Assembly (NCBI RefSeq): GCF_018598175.1
Contig: NZ_JAHESE010000008.1
Span: forward strand, 15,307 to 79,306
Direction of reading: 5' to 3'
Origin: Dawidia cretensis
GTDB lineage: Bacteria; Bacteroidota; Bacteroidia; Cytophagales; Cyclobacteriaceae
Length of the DNA: 64,000 nt
Every line of letters begins with the position of its first letter. Positions within the stretch are counted from its first letter, which is position 1. Below the pieces are notes generated by a model. The model was not told the DNA's origin and did not search any database. It worked only from the letters and a program-made list of their open reading frames with translations. A program made the translations under genes and the position numbers. Positions 50,769 to 58,532 of the stretch are shown piece by piece.

Positions 50769-51665
50769 TTATTTGTAGTAGGTGTTGAGTACGGCGGTCA
50801 GCTGCGGTGTGTGCTCGGGGGCCGTCTGCCCGTTGGCCATGAGCGCGGCAATGTCTGCCAACGTAAACCAGGCCACTTCGGCAATATCGTCGCTGCCGAT
50901 CGGCGTGCCGTCGAGGAAGTCTGCGGCAAAGAGCGTGGTAATGATCTTGTCTTCGTCGCGTCTATACCGCCAGTCATCCATGCGGAAGGAAGCCATGTAT
51001 TGTAAGGCAGAGATTTCCAGTTCACCACATTCTTCGCGCAGCTCACGCGCTGCAGCCTCCTCGTAGCTGGCATCCGTCGGATCGCAGAAACCACCCGGCA
51101 CGCGCCATTTATTGTCGATGTCTTTCCGCCCCAGCAGCAATTCCGTACGACTGTTCCGGAACAGGGCCACGTCTACGGTAGGGTATACTTTCGAATACGT
51201 GTTAGCATACGCGTAGATAATGCCCGTGCGGAACTCCTGCGAATCGAGTACTTTATCGCTGATCTTCTCGCGGATGAGCGTCGAATTATGGCCGCCGGTT
51301 TCCGGTAGCTCCACCGTTTCATGCCCACCACTGTAATAAGTCTTAAAGCTGTCGCGGCTGCCGTAGAGCATAAACTGCCCTCCGGGAAAGGCCGACGCCA
51401 GCAGCGTGTCGAGCTGTTGCGACCACCGCGTGTCCAGCGGGTGGTCCGACAGCGGCAGCACGACGACGTCGGGAAATTCTTTTTTGATCATCCGCTCGCG
51501 CGTAGGAAAATCGAGTGGATTACGGCGGCTACCACGTACTGGCGATACGCCCAGCACGATGACCACCTGGTTGTGCCGCTCCTGCACCGAGGTGATCAGC
51601 GCCTTGTGGCCTTCGTGCAGGTAAGGCGACTGGAAGCGGGCGATGATAACTCCTGTTTTACTCAT
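50769..51665 (-). CDS. nadM: NMN adenylyltransferase/Nudix bifunctional protein
   Basis: A 298-residue protein of the NadM-Nudix type. The N-terminal half (1 to about 170) starts 'GVIIARFQSPYLHEGHKALI' with the HxGH motif at 17-20 and 'RGSRRNPLDFPTRERMIKKE'. The C-terminal half is a Nudix domain: 'ARELREECGELEISAL' with one more residue than the classical box before REL. The first domain makes NAD from NMN and ATP; the second probably hydrolyses ADP-ribose. It is the first gene of the NAD salvage operon, with a promoter and operator at 51678-51743. Confidence 0.93.
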   Translation of the reverse strand: MSKTGVIIARFQSPYLHEGHKALITSVQERHNQVVIVLGVSPVRGSRRNPLDFPTRERMIKKEFPDVVVLPLSDHPLDTRWSQQLDTLLASAFPGGQFMLYGSRDSFKTYYSGGHETVELPETGGHNSTLIREKISDKVLDSQEFRTGIIYAYANTYSKVYPTVDVALFRNSRTELLLGRKDIDNKWRVPGGFCDPTDASYEEAAARELREECGELEISALQYMASFRMDDWRYRRDEDKIITTLFAADFLDGTPIGSDDIAEVAWFTLADIAALMANGQTAPEHTPQLTAVLNTYYK

Positions 51666-51677
51666 ATGAATGTTTGT

Positions 51678-51743
51678 TACTATTTGTGTAGTATTTACGC
51701 AAATGTAGTATTACAAGTTTTACCTTTCACAAACAATTTGCGT
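51678..51743 (-). promoter_or_regulatory. Promoter and candidate NrtR operators of the NAD operon
   Basis: On the minus strand a TTTG (51730-51733 region) and TACATTTG (51700-51707) form a -33/-7 pair with about 22 bases between. Just downstream lies TACTA-N6-TAGTA (51678-51693), and TAGTATT recurs 17 bases apart on the plus strand (51689 and 51706). An 8-base inverted repeat ACGCAAAT (51697-51704) / ATTTGCGT (51736-51743) overlaps the promoter. These are candidates for NrtR binding. Confidence 0.55.
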
Positions 51744-51819
51744 GTTTTTTACAATAACTATCCCCTACCCTGTTTGCAATCGGTGGAACCGCATGCTTTC
51801 ATGCAGCATAGCCCTCCGG

Positions 51820-52503
51820 TTACAGGAAGAGATCGAAGTTGTAGCCTTTTGTTTTCAGCTCGTCGTATTTCTTTTTGTTGAAGCGATAAAGGTGTGCAGG
51901 GCGGCCGGCTTTGCGCTGGATGGTCTCGTCCAGCTCTTCGAGAAAGCCGTAGCCAATAATCTTCTTTTTAAAATTCCGCCGGTCAATCTCGCGCCCCAGC
52001 AGTGTCTGGTACAGATTTTCGAGATCCGAGAACGGAAACTTCTTATCCAACAGCTCAAAGCCTACGGGCTCATAGGCAATCTTGCCGCGCAGGCGGGTTA
52101 TGGCCAGGTCGATAATGGCTTTGTGATCAAAGGCAAGCTTGGGAATTTGGTCGATGCTGTGCCAGGCAACGTCTTCAGCATCGGTCTGTGCGGACAGTTG
52201 ATAGTCGGACGGGCGCACCAGGCCGAAATAAGCCACCGTCACCACGCGGTTGCGCGGATCGCGGTCAGGTTTTCCAAACGAATATAGTTGCTCGAGATAA
52301 TTGACGTCTACGCCCGATTCTTCCCGCAATTCACGACGCACGGCATCTTCCAGCGACTCTCCATTGGCCACCAGGCCGCCGGGAAGCGCCCAAACTTTCT
52401 GAAACGGCTCATACTTGCGCCGGATTAATAGGATGGAAATACCTTTCTCAGGGTCGTAGCCAAAGACGACAGCGTCTACGGCAACTTTGATAGACTGCTT
52501 CAT
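51820..52503 (-). CDS. nrtR: NrtR-type Nudix regulator of NAD metabolism
   Basis: A 227-residue protein with an N-terminal Nudix domain and a C-terminal winged helix (about 150-227), the NrtR arrangement. The Nudix box is complete ('GLVANGESLEDAVRRELREE' then SGV), so unlike many NrtR proteins it may still hydrolyse. 'KKKIIGYGFLEELDETIQRK' and 'GRPAHLYRFNKKKYDELK' are the winged helix. NrtR binds ADP-ribose and controls NAD salvage or synthesis genes. The start at 52503 (MKQSIKV) is used. It lies upstream of the nadM operon on the same strand, 154 bases away, with operator-like sites between. Confidence 0.88.
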   Translation of the reverse strand: MKQSIKVAVDAVVFGYDPEKGISILLIRRKYEPFQKVWALPGGLVANGESLEDAVRRELREESGVDVNYLEQLYSFGKPDRDPRNRVVTVAYFGLVRPSDYQLSAQTDAEDVAWHSIDQIPKLAFDHKAIIDLAITRLRGKIAYEPVGFELLDKKFPFSDLENLYQTLLGREIDRRNFKKKIIGYGFLEELDETIQRKAGRPAHLYRFNKKKYDELKTKGYNFDLFL

Positions 52504-52557
52504 GAAAAGTAAATGAAGCAAATTTTACGGGGTGATCCGAAGATCGATGCTAAAAAA

Positions 52558-52920
52558 TCAGTCCTCGCGCAGCTCTGACAGCGCCTTCTGGTTCCGCAGC
52601 TGCCTGGCACCCTGGCGGGTGAGCTTCAACAGGAACAGGCGTTTTTTATAGGGGGGTGTCACGACCTTGATCAGGCCCTGGGCTTCCAGGTCGAGCTTTA
52701 CCTGCAGCACGTACCAGCTCACGTCGCTATCGATCATGTCGGACAGGCCCGATTGCGCACGTTCCAGCAGCGCATGCAGCGTAAAGGTTTCTTCTTCGGT
52801 ATCCAGGACAGAGAGCACAAACGTACAGATCTCGTCGTAGTGATGCTTGAGCATAACGACACCCTTCTTCCCATCCGGCCTCAATGTCACAATTGTCTCA
52901 GTCCCACTCATGCCTGCCAT
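52558..52920 (-). CDS. Small predicted winged-helix protein
   Basis: A 120-residue protein (or 117 from the second Met). Its middle and end look like a winged helix ('SGLSDMIDSDVSWYVLQVKL', 'LEAQGLIKVVTPPYKKRLFL', 'LTRQGARQL'), the last with the typical wing and end of MarR-like folds. No family is recognised. It lies 54 bases before nrtR on the same strand. Confidence 0.5.
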   Translation of the reverse strand: MAGMSGTETIVTLRPDGKKGVVMLKHHYDEICTFVLSVLDTEEETFTLHALLERAQSGLSDMIDSDVSWYVLQVKLDLEAQGLIKVVTPPYKKRLFLLKLTRQGARQLRNQKALSELRED

Positions 52921-53055
52921 ATCAATTTACGTGTAAAGTTAACCTCTCTAACGTAGAACTTGCTTACCGGATATATCAGGTATCTACCTTTTTTCAAAAA
53001 AAACGTTGCCGGTCGGGTAAAATTTTATCGTGTGCAGCACGGTAAACTAAAAAAA

Positions 53056-53090
53056 AGACAGGTTATAGAGCCTCCTATAACCTGTTTTTG
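53056..53090 (-). terminator. Terminator at the end of the chemotaxis operon
   Basis: ACAGGTTATAG and CTATAACCTGT form a perfect 11-base stem around AGCCTC with A-runs and T-runs on both sides. It lies 83 bases after the chemoreceptor gene. Confidence 0.85.
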
Positions 53091-53172
53091 AATATACTTT
53101 ACTCTTTGTAAACCCGCTTCTCCCCCATACAGGGTAGGCGGGGCAGGGTATATATAACGCTATCGCTAGGTG

Positions 53173-54900
53173 CTAATAGGGAGCAAATTCTTCATCGCTC
53201 ACGGTGTCATCCAGCGTTACCGTGACGCCTTTTTTGGCGCGCCCCTTGTCAGCCCGGGCGGCTTCTTTTTTACCGTTACCGTTTGCATGCGTTGTATACT
53301 GCGGTGCCCACTGCTGGAACTTGCGTACGGTATAGTCTTCCACCGCGCGATCTTTCTTCTCGTCTTCGATCTTAAAAAACGACACCAGGTCTTTCAGGCT
53401 TTCGGCCTGGGCCGCGAGCTCTTCCGAGCTGCTGGCCATTTCTTCGGCATTGGCTGCGTTTTGCTGTACAATCTGGTTAAGTTGTTGCAACGCGGTGCTC
53501 ACCTGGTTCGCGGAATCGCTTTGTTCTTGCGAGCTGGCGGCGATTTCCTGTACAAGGCCCGACGTGCGCTGTATATCGGGAACGATTGAAACGAGCAGTT
53601 TGCCCGAATGCTCCGCTACGTCCACACTGTTCTTGGATAGGTCGTCGATCTCGGAAGCGGCGTTGTGGCTACGCTCGGCGAGCTTACGCACTTCGGCCGC
53701 CACCACGGCAAAGCCGCGTCCGTGTTCACCGGCACGCGCCGCTTCTACCGCCGCGTTCAGCGCAAGAATGTTGGTCTGGCGTGCAATCTCACCAATGATC
53801 TTGATCTTGTCCGCGATCGTCTTCATCGATGTTACCGTTTGGGCTACCGAACGATTACCTTCGGCGATATCGGTTGCAGCCTTCACCGAGATGCGCTCGG
53901 TTTGCAGCGCGTTGTCTGTATTCTGTTGGATCGACGCCGTCATTTCCTCCATTGACGAAGCAACCTCTTCGGCAGACGCTGCCTGTTCGTTCGCGCCTTG
54001 CGAGATCTGCTGCGAACCCGAAGAGAGCTGACCGGACGCGATGGCCAGGTTGTCAGAAATGACCGCGATGTTTTGAATTACATTCCGCAATTTCTCCACC
54101 ATCGCTTTCAGGTCTTTGTAGAGACCCACTTCCTTGCCTTTGTCAAATGTGACACGCAGGTTACCCTTCGCCAGGTTGCGGGCAATCTCCGCAGCTTCAA
54201 ACGGCTCGCAACCCAGCTGGTTTACGATGCTGCGCGTCAGCAACACTCCGGCCAGGATCAGGATGGCCAATACAGCACCGAAGAAAATAAAGGCGAGCAG
54301 CGTTATAGACGATGCCGCCGCCATGCTTTCTGCATACTCCGCTTCGGTTTGTTTTGAGCTGATCTCCGTCAGGTCGTTGATGGCGTTGCGCATGGTTTCA
54401 AAATGCGTGGAGTAAGGACCAAAGTATAACGCACGGGCATCTCTCAACTTGCCGTCGGCAATGAGTTTTTGGAGTGTCATGGAGCCTTCTTTTACCAGGG
54501 CAAAATGTTCGTCAAACGTTTTGAACGAAGCATTGTCTTGTCCACCGGTAGAAAGGAAGGTCTTACGGAAGCTGTCAAAGCGACCGCTGAGCTGGTCGAG
54601 GTTTTCATCAATGTCTTTAAACTCCATCGCCAGATCTTCCGCACGGCGCGTGCGAGTATTACCGGCTTCTGCGCGGTTGATGGCCTCGCTGATCGAGATC
54701 TTCGACTGGTAACCGTCGCGATCGGCCTCCAGCAGGGCCGTGATGCTCAGCAACCGGTTTTTATAAATGCTGGTAACATTCTCCGTGATGTTTCCCAGGC
54801 TGACCAGGTTATAGGCAATGTTGCCGACATAGAAGGCGATGATAACGATAAAGGTTATCATGACCCGCTGCCCCACTTTCAAATTGGATAAGGCTTTCAT
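53173..54900 (-). CDS. Methyl-accepting chemotaxis protein
   Basis: A 575-residue receptor: membrane segment 1 (about 12-34), a four-helix-bundle periplasmic domain with '[20 protein letters not shown]', segment 2 (about 205-228), a HAMP domain and a long cytoplasmic coiled coil. The signalling tip '[20 protein letters not shown]' is intact. The C-terminal part is Lys/Ala-rich with no CheR-binding pentapeptide (it ends DEEFAPY). It is the last gene of the operon and so the likely main receptor of the CheA/CheW pair in it. Confidence 0.95.
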   Translation of the reverse strand: MKALSNLKVGQRVMITFIVIIAFYVGNIAYNLVSLGNITENVTSIYKNRLLSITALLEADRDGYQSKISISEAINRAEAGNTRTRRAEDLAMEFKDIDENLDQLSGRFDSFRKTFLSTGGQDNASFKTFDEHFALVKEGSMTLQKLIADGKLRDARALYFGPYSTHFETMRNAINDLTEISSKQTEAEYAESMAAASSITLLAFIFFGAVLAILILAGVLLTRSIVNQLGCEPFEAAEIARNLAKGNLRVTFDKGKEVGLYKDLKAMVEKLRNVIQNIAVISDNLAIASGQLSSGSQQISQGANEQAASAEEVASSMEEMTASIQQNTDNALQTERISVKAATDIAEGNRSVAQTVTSMKTIADKIKIIGEIARQTNILALNAAVEAARAGEHGRGFAVVAAEVRKLAERSHNAASEIDDLSKNSVDVAEHSGKLLVSIVPDIQRTSGLVQEIAASSQEQSDSANQVSTALQQLNQIVQQNAANAEEMASSSEELAAQAESLKDLVSFFKIEDEKKDRAVEDYTVRKFQQWAPQYTTHANGNGKKEAARADKGRAKKGVTVTLDDTVSDEEFAPY

Positions 54901-54913
54901 AACTGTATGGCGT

Positions 54914-56200
54914 TTATTGTTTCTCGGTTTTTGAATACTTAAAGAAGTTGGGCGTCGCCGTGATCACCGCATAGAGCATCTGGCTCTCCTGAATCTTGCG
55001 ACCGCCAAAGAGCTGGTCCAGTGTACGGGTACCAAAGATGATCGAGTGGCCCAGGCTCGCCTTGAACGACGACGAGAGTTTATAATTTACCAACAGGTCA
55101 TTCTCAAAGCCCAGGTTGTGGTGCATGGACTTCCCATCATGTTCGGGGTCGTTCAGCACCGCCGACGTGGCAAAGCTGTGTATGTGGTCTTCAATCGACA
55201 GCTTCTTGGTGGCATTCACTTTGGTCTTTACATAATAGTCATGTACACCCGGTGTGGTCGGATTGTTTACATAGAAGTAATCGATGTACCCGAAGTGGCC
55301 GTGGATCAAACCATAGTGACGATCGAAGTAATGGCTTTTGCGGTTATTGGAATTCTCTTCGTCGGTCTGGTCGTTACCCGAGCCGGCGTCTACCCCCACG
55401 TTAAAGCTCAACACCTTGTTGACTTCGTATTGTACCTGGAGCGAGTAGAAGTATGCGTTTACATGACGGTCTTGTATGTCACGACCAATCTGATAATAAT
55501 ATACCCCTACCAGGGATATTTTATCGCTAAGCTTCAGCTCGGAGTCTGTGCCGAACGTTTGCATATAGTATACTGTAGAGGTCGTATCGCCGCGCTCCAT
55601 GCCACGATTCAGGAAGATCAGCGATGCCTCGAGCTTACCGATCTTTTTATGGCCCCAGAGAAACTGCATGTTCTGATAATAGTTGTATTCATAGGGCTCA
55701 CGCTTAAAGCTCTGCCCATTGGCATTGTAGGCTGCTGCCAGGTGTAGCTCCAATCCGTTTTTCTGATACTTGAGCAGCGCCGCATCGTGCGCGCGCGTTC
55801 CGACCCAGTTGGGTTCGCCCAACAGGTATTGATTGCCATAGACAAAGCCCTGTCTGCCCAGTCGCAGCGACAGGTTGGGGTTGAAGTATTTTTCTACCCA
55901 CGCGCGAAACACCGACATGTTTGCTACATCCGAGCGGTCGTCCTGATCACCCCAGAAACGACGGTCCTGCATAATGAACTCGGCATCCAGGTCGTTCTCT
56001 TTGTGATAGTTTAAGATGAGGCGTGTGCGCTGCATGGTATAGAAGCCCGCTTTGTCGCCCTTGTACATCGGCTCCCGGAAACCGCGCGAGTAAACCGGGT
56101 TGATGCGGTACTCACCGTCGACGCTGATGTCCTGTGCGCCGGCCACGTGGGCCAACGTCAGTAGCAGTGCCAGGATGGACAGTCGTATACAGTGTTTCAT
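54914..56200 (-). CDS. Alginate-export-like outer membrane barrel
   Basis: A 428-residue protein with a signal peptide (ending VAGAQ) and a beta-barrel pattern: '[20 protein letters not shown]', '[20 protein letters not shown]', '[15 protein letters not shown]', resembling the AlgE-type export porin family. Its place inside a chemotaxis operon, 13 bases before the receptor gene, is unusual. It might let an attractant reach the receptor; this is inference. Confidence 0.7.
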   Translation of the reverse strand: MKHCIRLSILALLLTLAHVAGAQDISVDGEYRINPVYSRGFREPMYKGDKAGFYTMQRTRLILNYHKENDLDAEFIMQDRRFWGDQDDRSDVANMSVFRAWVEKYFNPNLSLRLGRQGFVYGNQYLLGEPNWVGTRAHDAALLKYQKNGLELHLAAAYNANGQSFKREPYEYNYYQNMQFLWGHKKIGKLEASLIFLNRGMERGDTTSTVYYMQTFGTDSELKLSDKISLVGVYYYQIGRDIQDRHVNAYFYSLQVQYEVNKVLSFNVGVDAGSGNDQTDEENSNNRKSHYFDRHYGLIHGHFGYIDYFYVNNPTTPGVHDYYVKTKVNATKKLSIEDHIHSFATSAVLNDPEHDGKSMHHNLGFENDLLVNYKLSSSFKASLGHSIIFGTRTLDQLFGGRKIQESQMLYAVITATPNFFKYSKTEKQ

Positions 56201-56214
56201 TTCTATCGTTTAGT

Positions 56215-56493
56215 TTACAGTTGTTCTCTTCCCTCTATCAGCTGCTGGATGCGTGCTTCGTGCTCTTTCAGCATGCGGGCCATGGTGCTGCTGGCTTGTT
56301 CCATCTGCTCCACTTCACCCTGCAGTATCTCCAGCAGTTTTTGTTGCCCGGCAGGCCACGATTCTTTCTTGAACAGCTGCAGCATGCCTTTTACCCGAAA
56401 CAGCGGACCGCGCAGCATCTGGTCGTTGTGAAACGCATAGTGCCGCGTTTGCTCATAGACCCATTGCAGTATATCCCCTTCTCTTTCCATCAC
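56215..56493 (-). CDS. Stand-alone DHp-like helical protein
   Basis: A 92-residue protein of two long helices. 'RHYAFHNDQMLRGPLFRVKG' (17-36) resembles the H-box region of Bacteroidota histidine kinases ('SHxLRAPLARILGL'), but the phospho-acceptor position aligns with Gln25, with the nearest His (His22) three residues earlier. No ATPase domain follows. The C-terminal helix is Glu/Gln/Met-rich. It lies between the CheD and barrel genes in the chemotaxis operon. It may be a dimerisation or docking part. Confidence 0.6.
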   Translation of the reverse strand: MMEREGDILQWVYEQTRHYAFHNDQMLRGPLFRVKGMLQLFKKESWPAGQQKLLEILQGEVEQMEQASSTMARMLKEHEARIQQLIEGREQL

Positions 56494-56528
56494 ACATTCC
56501 GTTTATTTCCTCTGTATCATCAGTGCGT

Positions 56529-57011
56529 TTATTTGGCCGCACCTTTGATATACTTCATCATCACAATACCGCTGGACGTATCGAAGCGGATGTTCATGCC
56601 GTATTCACCGCAGACATTTTCCGCCACGATCGGGATGCCGTACTCCTTCAGCATTTGGCGCGCGATCTGCGCATTCCGCAGCCCGATGTTATAGGCTACT
56701 ATATTGCCATCGCTCTGCGCCCGGCCGCCAAATATTTTCGCGACCATGTTCCGGCGCTCAGCACCCGTATACTCCAGTTTCTCCACCAGCTTCTCGATGG
56801 CGATGTTGCCATATTTTGGCGACGCCAGCCCTTCACCGTTCCACAGCGGCAACAGGTAGTGGTTCATGCCGCCGACGCGTGTCTTTGTATCCCACAGGCA
56901 TACCGCCACACACGTTCCCAGCAGCGTGGCAATGCACACGGGCCGCGCCGCCACGTGCAACGTAGCGGGGTACAAAAAGACCTTCTCCAAAACCGCTGTG
57001 TCCGACACCAT
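56529..57011 (-). CDS. cheD: CheD chemoreceptor glutamine deamidase
   Basis: A 160-residue CheD. The catalytic Cys34 is in 'LLGTCVAVCLWD' and His51 in 'VGGMNHYLLP'; 'KIFGGRAQSD' and 'NIGLRNAQIARQMLKEYGIP' also fit. CheD deamidates receptor glutamines and can inhibit or interact with CheC/CheX-type phosphatases. It lies 3 bases after the kinase-like gene. No CheC is seen nearby, and no CheR or CheB, so its role is probably in direct receptor adjustment. Confidence 0.92.
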   Translation of the reverse strand: MVSDTAVLEKVFLYPATLHVAARPVCIATLLGTCVAVCLWDTKTRVGGMNHYLLPLWNGEGLASPKYGNIAIEKLVEKLEYTGAERRNMVAKIFGGRAQSDGNIVAYNIGLRNAQIARQMLKEYGIPIVAENVCGEYGMNIRFDTSSGIVMMKYIKGAAK

Positions 57012-57014
57012 GTG

Positions 57015-57893
57015 TTAGAAAGCCTCGTCAAACAATATCTCCGAACCGTCTCCACCCAGCAGCGCGCTAAAGCCTTCTTCGCCGGCCTTCACCGGCAGTA
57101 TGACCGTAAACGTTACACCCGGTGTTTGCGTGGTGACGGCAATCGAGCCGTCGAGCAGCTCCACCAGCGATCGAATGACCGATAGACCAAGGCCGTGGCC
57201 CTGGTATTTTTTCACCGTACCGGTGTCCAGTTGTGTAAAGCGGTCAAAGATGCGGGCAACGTCTTCCTGCGGTATATCACTCCCGGCATTCGTGATCGAA
57301 ATCACAAGTTGCCCGTCGGTGGTACGCAGGGTAATCACGACTGCGTCGTTACCGTTGCTGAACTTAATGGCGTTCGAAACCAGGTTGGCGAGAATGATGC
57401 GGAAGTAACGACCGTCGGTCACAAACTGTACCTGCGCATCACCCAGCACGCGGACCGGCACGCCCTTCTTCTCACGAATCGTTTCGAACGACTGAATGAC
57501 TTGCTCCAGCACTTGCGACACGCCCACTTCCACCCATTGTGGTGTTACCTGTCCCGCTTCTATTTCGGCCGCAGTCATGATATTGGTCATCTGGAAGTCG
57601 AGGGCGTAAGCTTCGTTATAGATCAGCTTCAGGTTGCGCTGCACGTCGGCAGGCAAACTGCTTTGTTTCTCTACGATCGTTTGTGTCAACGCCAGGATCG
57701 ACGCCAGCGGGTTGTTGATCTCGTTCTTGATATTGCTGATGAAGTGACTCTTCAGCGCCTCCGACTGCTCCAGCCGTGCATTAAGTCGCTGCATCTCTTG
57801 CAACATGTCCTGTTGCTCCAGAATGGTCTTTTCACTCAGCGACATTCTTCTGCGTACTTCGTTCAGCAATGCTTCGTCGGATAGTTCCTTCAT
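57015..57893 (-). CDS. Histidine kinase-like protein lacking the phospho-acceptor His
   Basis: A 292-residue protein: an N-terminal coiled coil (1-45), a DHp domain and a C-terminal ATPase domain. The H-box reads 'FISNIKNEINNPLASILALT', where Asn57 (codon AAC) takes the place of the phospho-acceptor His of HEINNPL. The ATPase domain has the N-box 'LVSNAIKFSNGN', and 'IFDRFTQLDTGTVKKYQGHG' with GLGLSVI, so ATP binding looks intact. It has no membrane segment or sensor domain. It lies between cheW and cheD. It may act as an ATP-dependent scaffold, or phosphorylate another protein's His. Confidence 0.85.
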   Translation of the reverse strand: MKELSDEALLNEVRRRMSLSEKTILEQQDMLQEMQRLNARLEQSEALKSHFISNIKNEINNPLASILALTQTIVEKQSSLPADVQRNLKLIYNEAYALDFQMTNIMTAAEIEAGQVTPQWVEVGVSQVLEQVIQSFETIREKKGVPVRVLGDAQVQFVTDGRYFRIILANLVSNAIKFSNGNDAVVITLRTTDGQLVISITNAGSDIPQEDVARIFDRFTQLDTGTVKKYQGHGLGLSVIRSLVELLDGSIAVTTQTPGVTFTVILPVKAGEEGFSALLGGDGSEILFDEAF

Positions 57894-57915
57894 CGTCTTC
57901 GGGGTCTTTCGCTGC

Positions 57916-58425
57916 TTATTGAATCGTTTCTCCCTGCGCCTGCTTCAGGTCGATGTACTCCTCGTTGGAGAATACCTTGTCGACGTCGAGAATCATAATG
58001 AATTTGTTGTCGAGCTTGATCACGCCCTGGATAAACCGCGTACGTTCTTTGTTGCCCATCGTGGGCAGCGACTGGATCGCTTCGGGGGTAACCTCGATCA
58101 CTTCCGCAACGCTGTCGACAATGGCGCCGATCTTCAACATCTCCTGGTCGACCTCTACCTGCAGCACGATAATGCACGTGTCGATGGTATCCGCCGCGCC
58201 GGGCAGCGAAAACTTCACGCGCGTGTCAATGACGGGCACTACGGCACCGCGCAGGTTGATAACGCCGCGCATGTACTCGGGTGCGCGCGGCACACCGGTT
58301 ACTGGCAGCATTTCCATCAACTCCGTCACCTTGTTTACATGCACGGCGAAATATTCGCGGTTCATCATAAACGTCAGGTAGGAATCGCCTGCTACTTGTT
58401 GCTGATATCCGGTTGACTGTGTCAT
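57916..58425 (-). CDS. cheW: Chemotaxis coupling protein CheW
   Basis: A 169-residue CheW: 'YLTFMMNREYFAVHVNKVTE', 'MRGVINLRGAVVPVIDTRVK', 'IDTCIIVLQVEVDQEMLKIG' and 'FIQGVIKLDNKFIMILDVDK'. It couples chemoreceptors to CheA. It lies 107 bases after the CheA gene. Confidence 0.95.
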   Translation of the reverse strand: MTQSTGYQQQVAGDSYLTFMMNREYFAVHVNKVTELMEMLPVTGVPRAPEYMRGVINLRGAVVPVIDTRVKFSLPGAADTIDTCIIVLQVEVDQEMLKIGAIVDSVAEVIEVTPEAIQSLPTMGNKERTRFIQGVIKLDNKFIMILDVDKVFSNEEYIDLKQAQGETIQ

Positions 58426-58532
58426 GTGGTTGCGGTTCGTTCGGTGTACAAAGGGATCACTTTTGTATAGTAGTTCTTATAGGAGGATTCTGTTTTGCAC
58501 GGGAAATCACCTTTTTTGGATTGGGAAAATTC

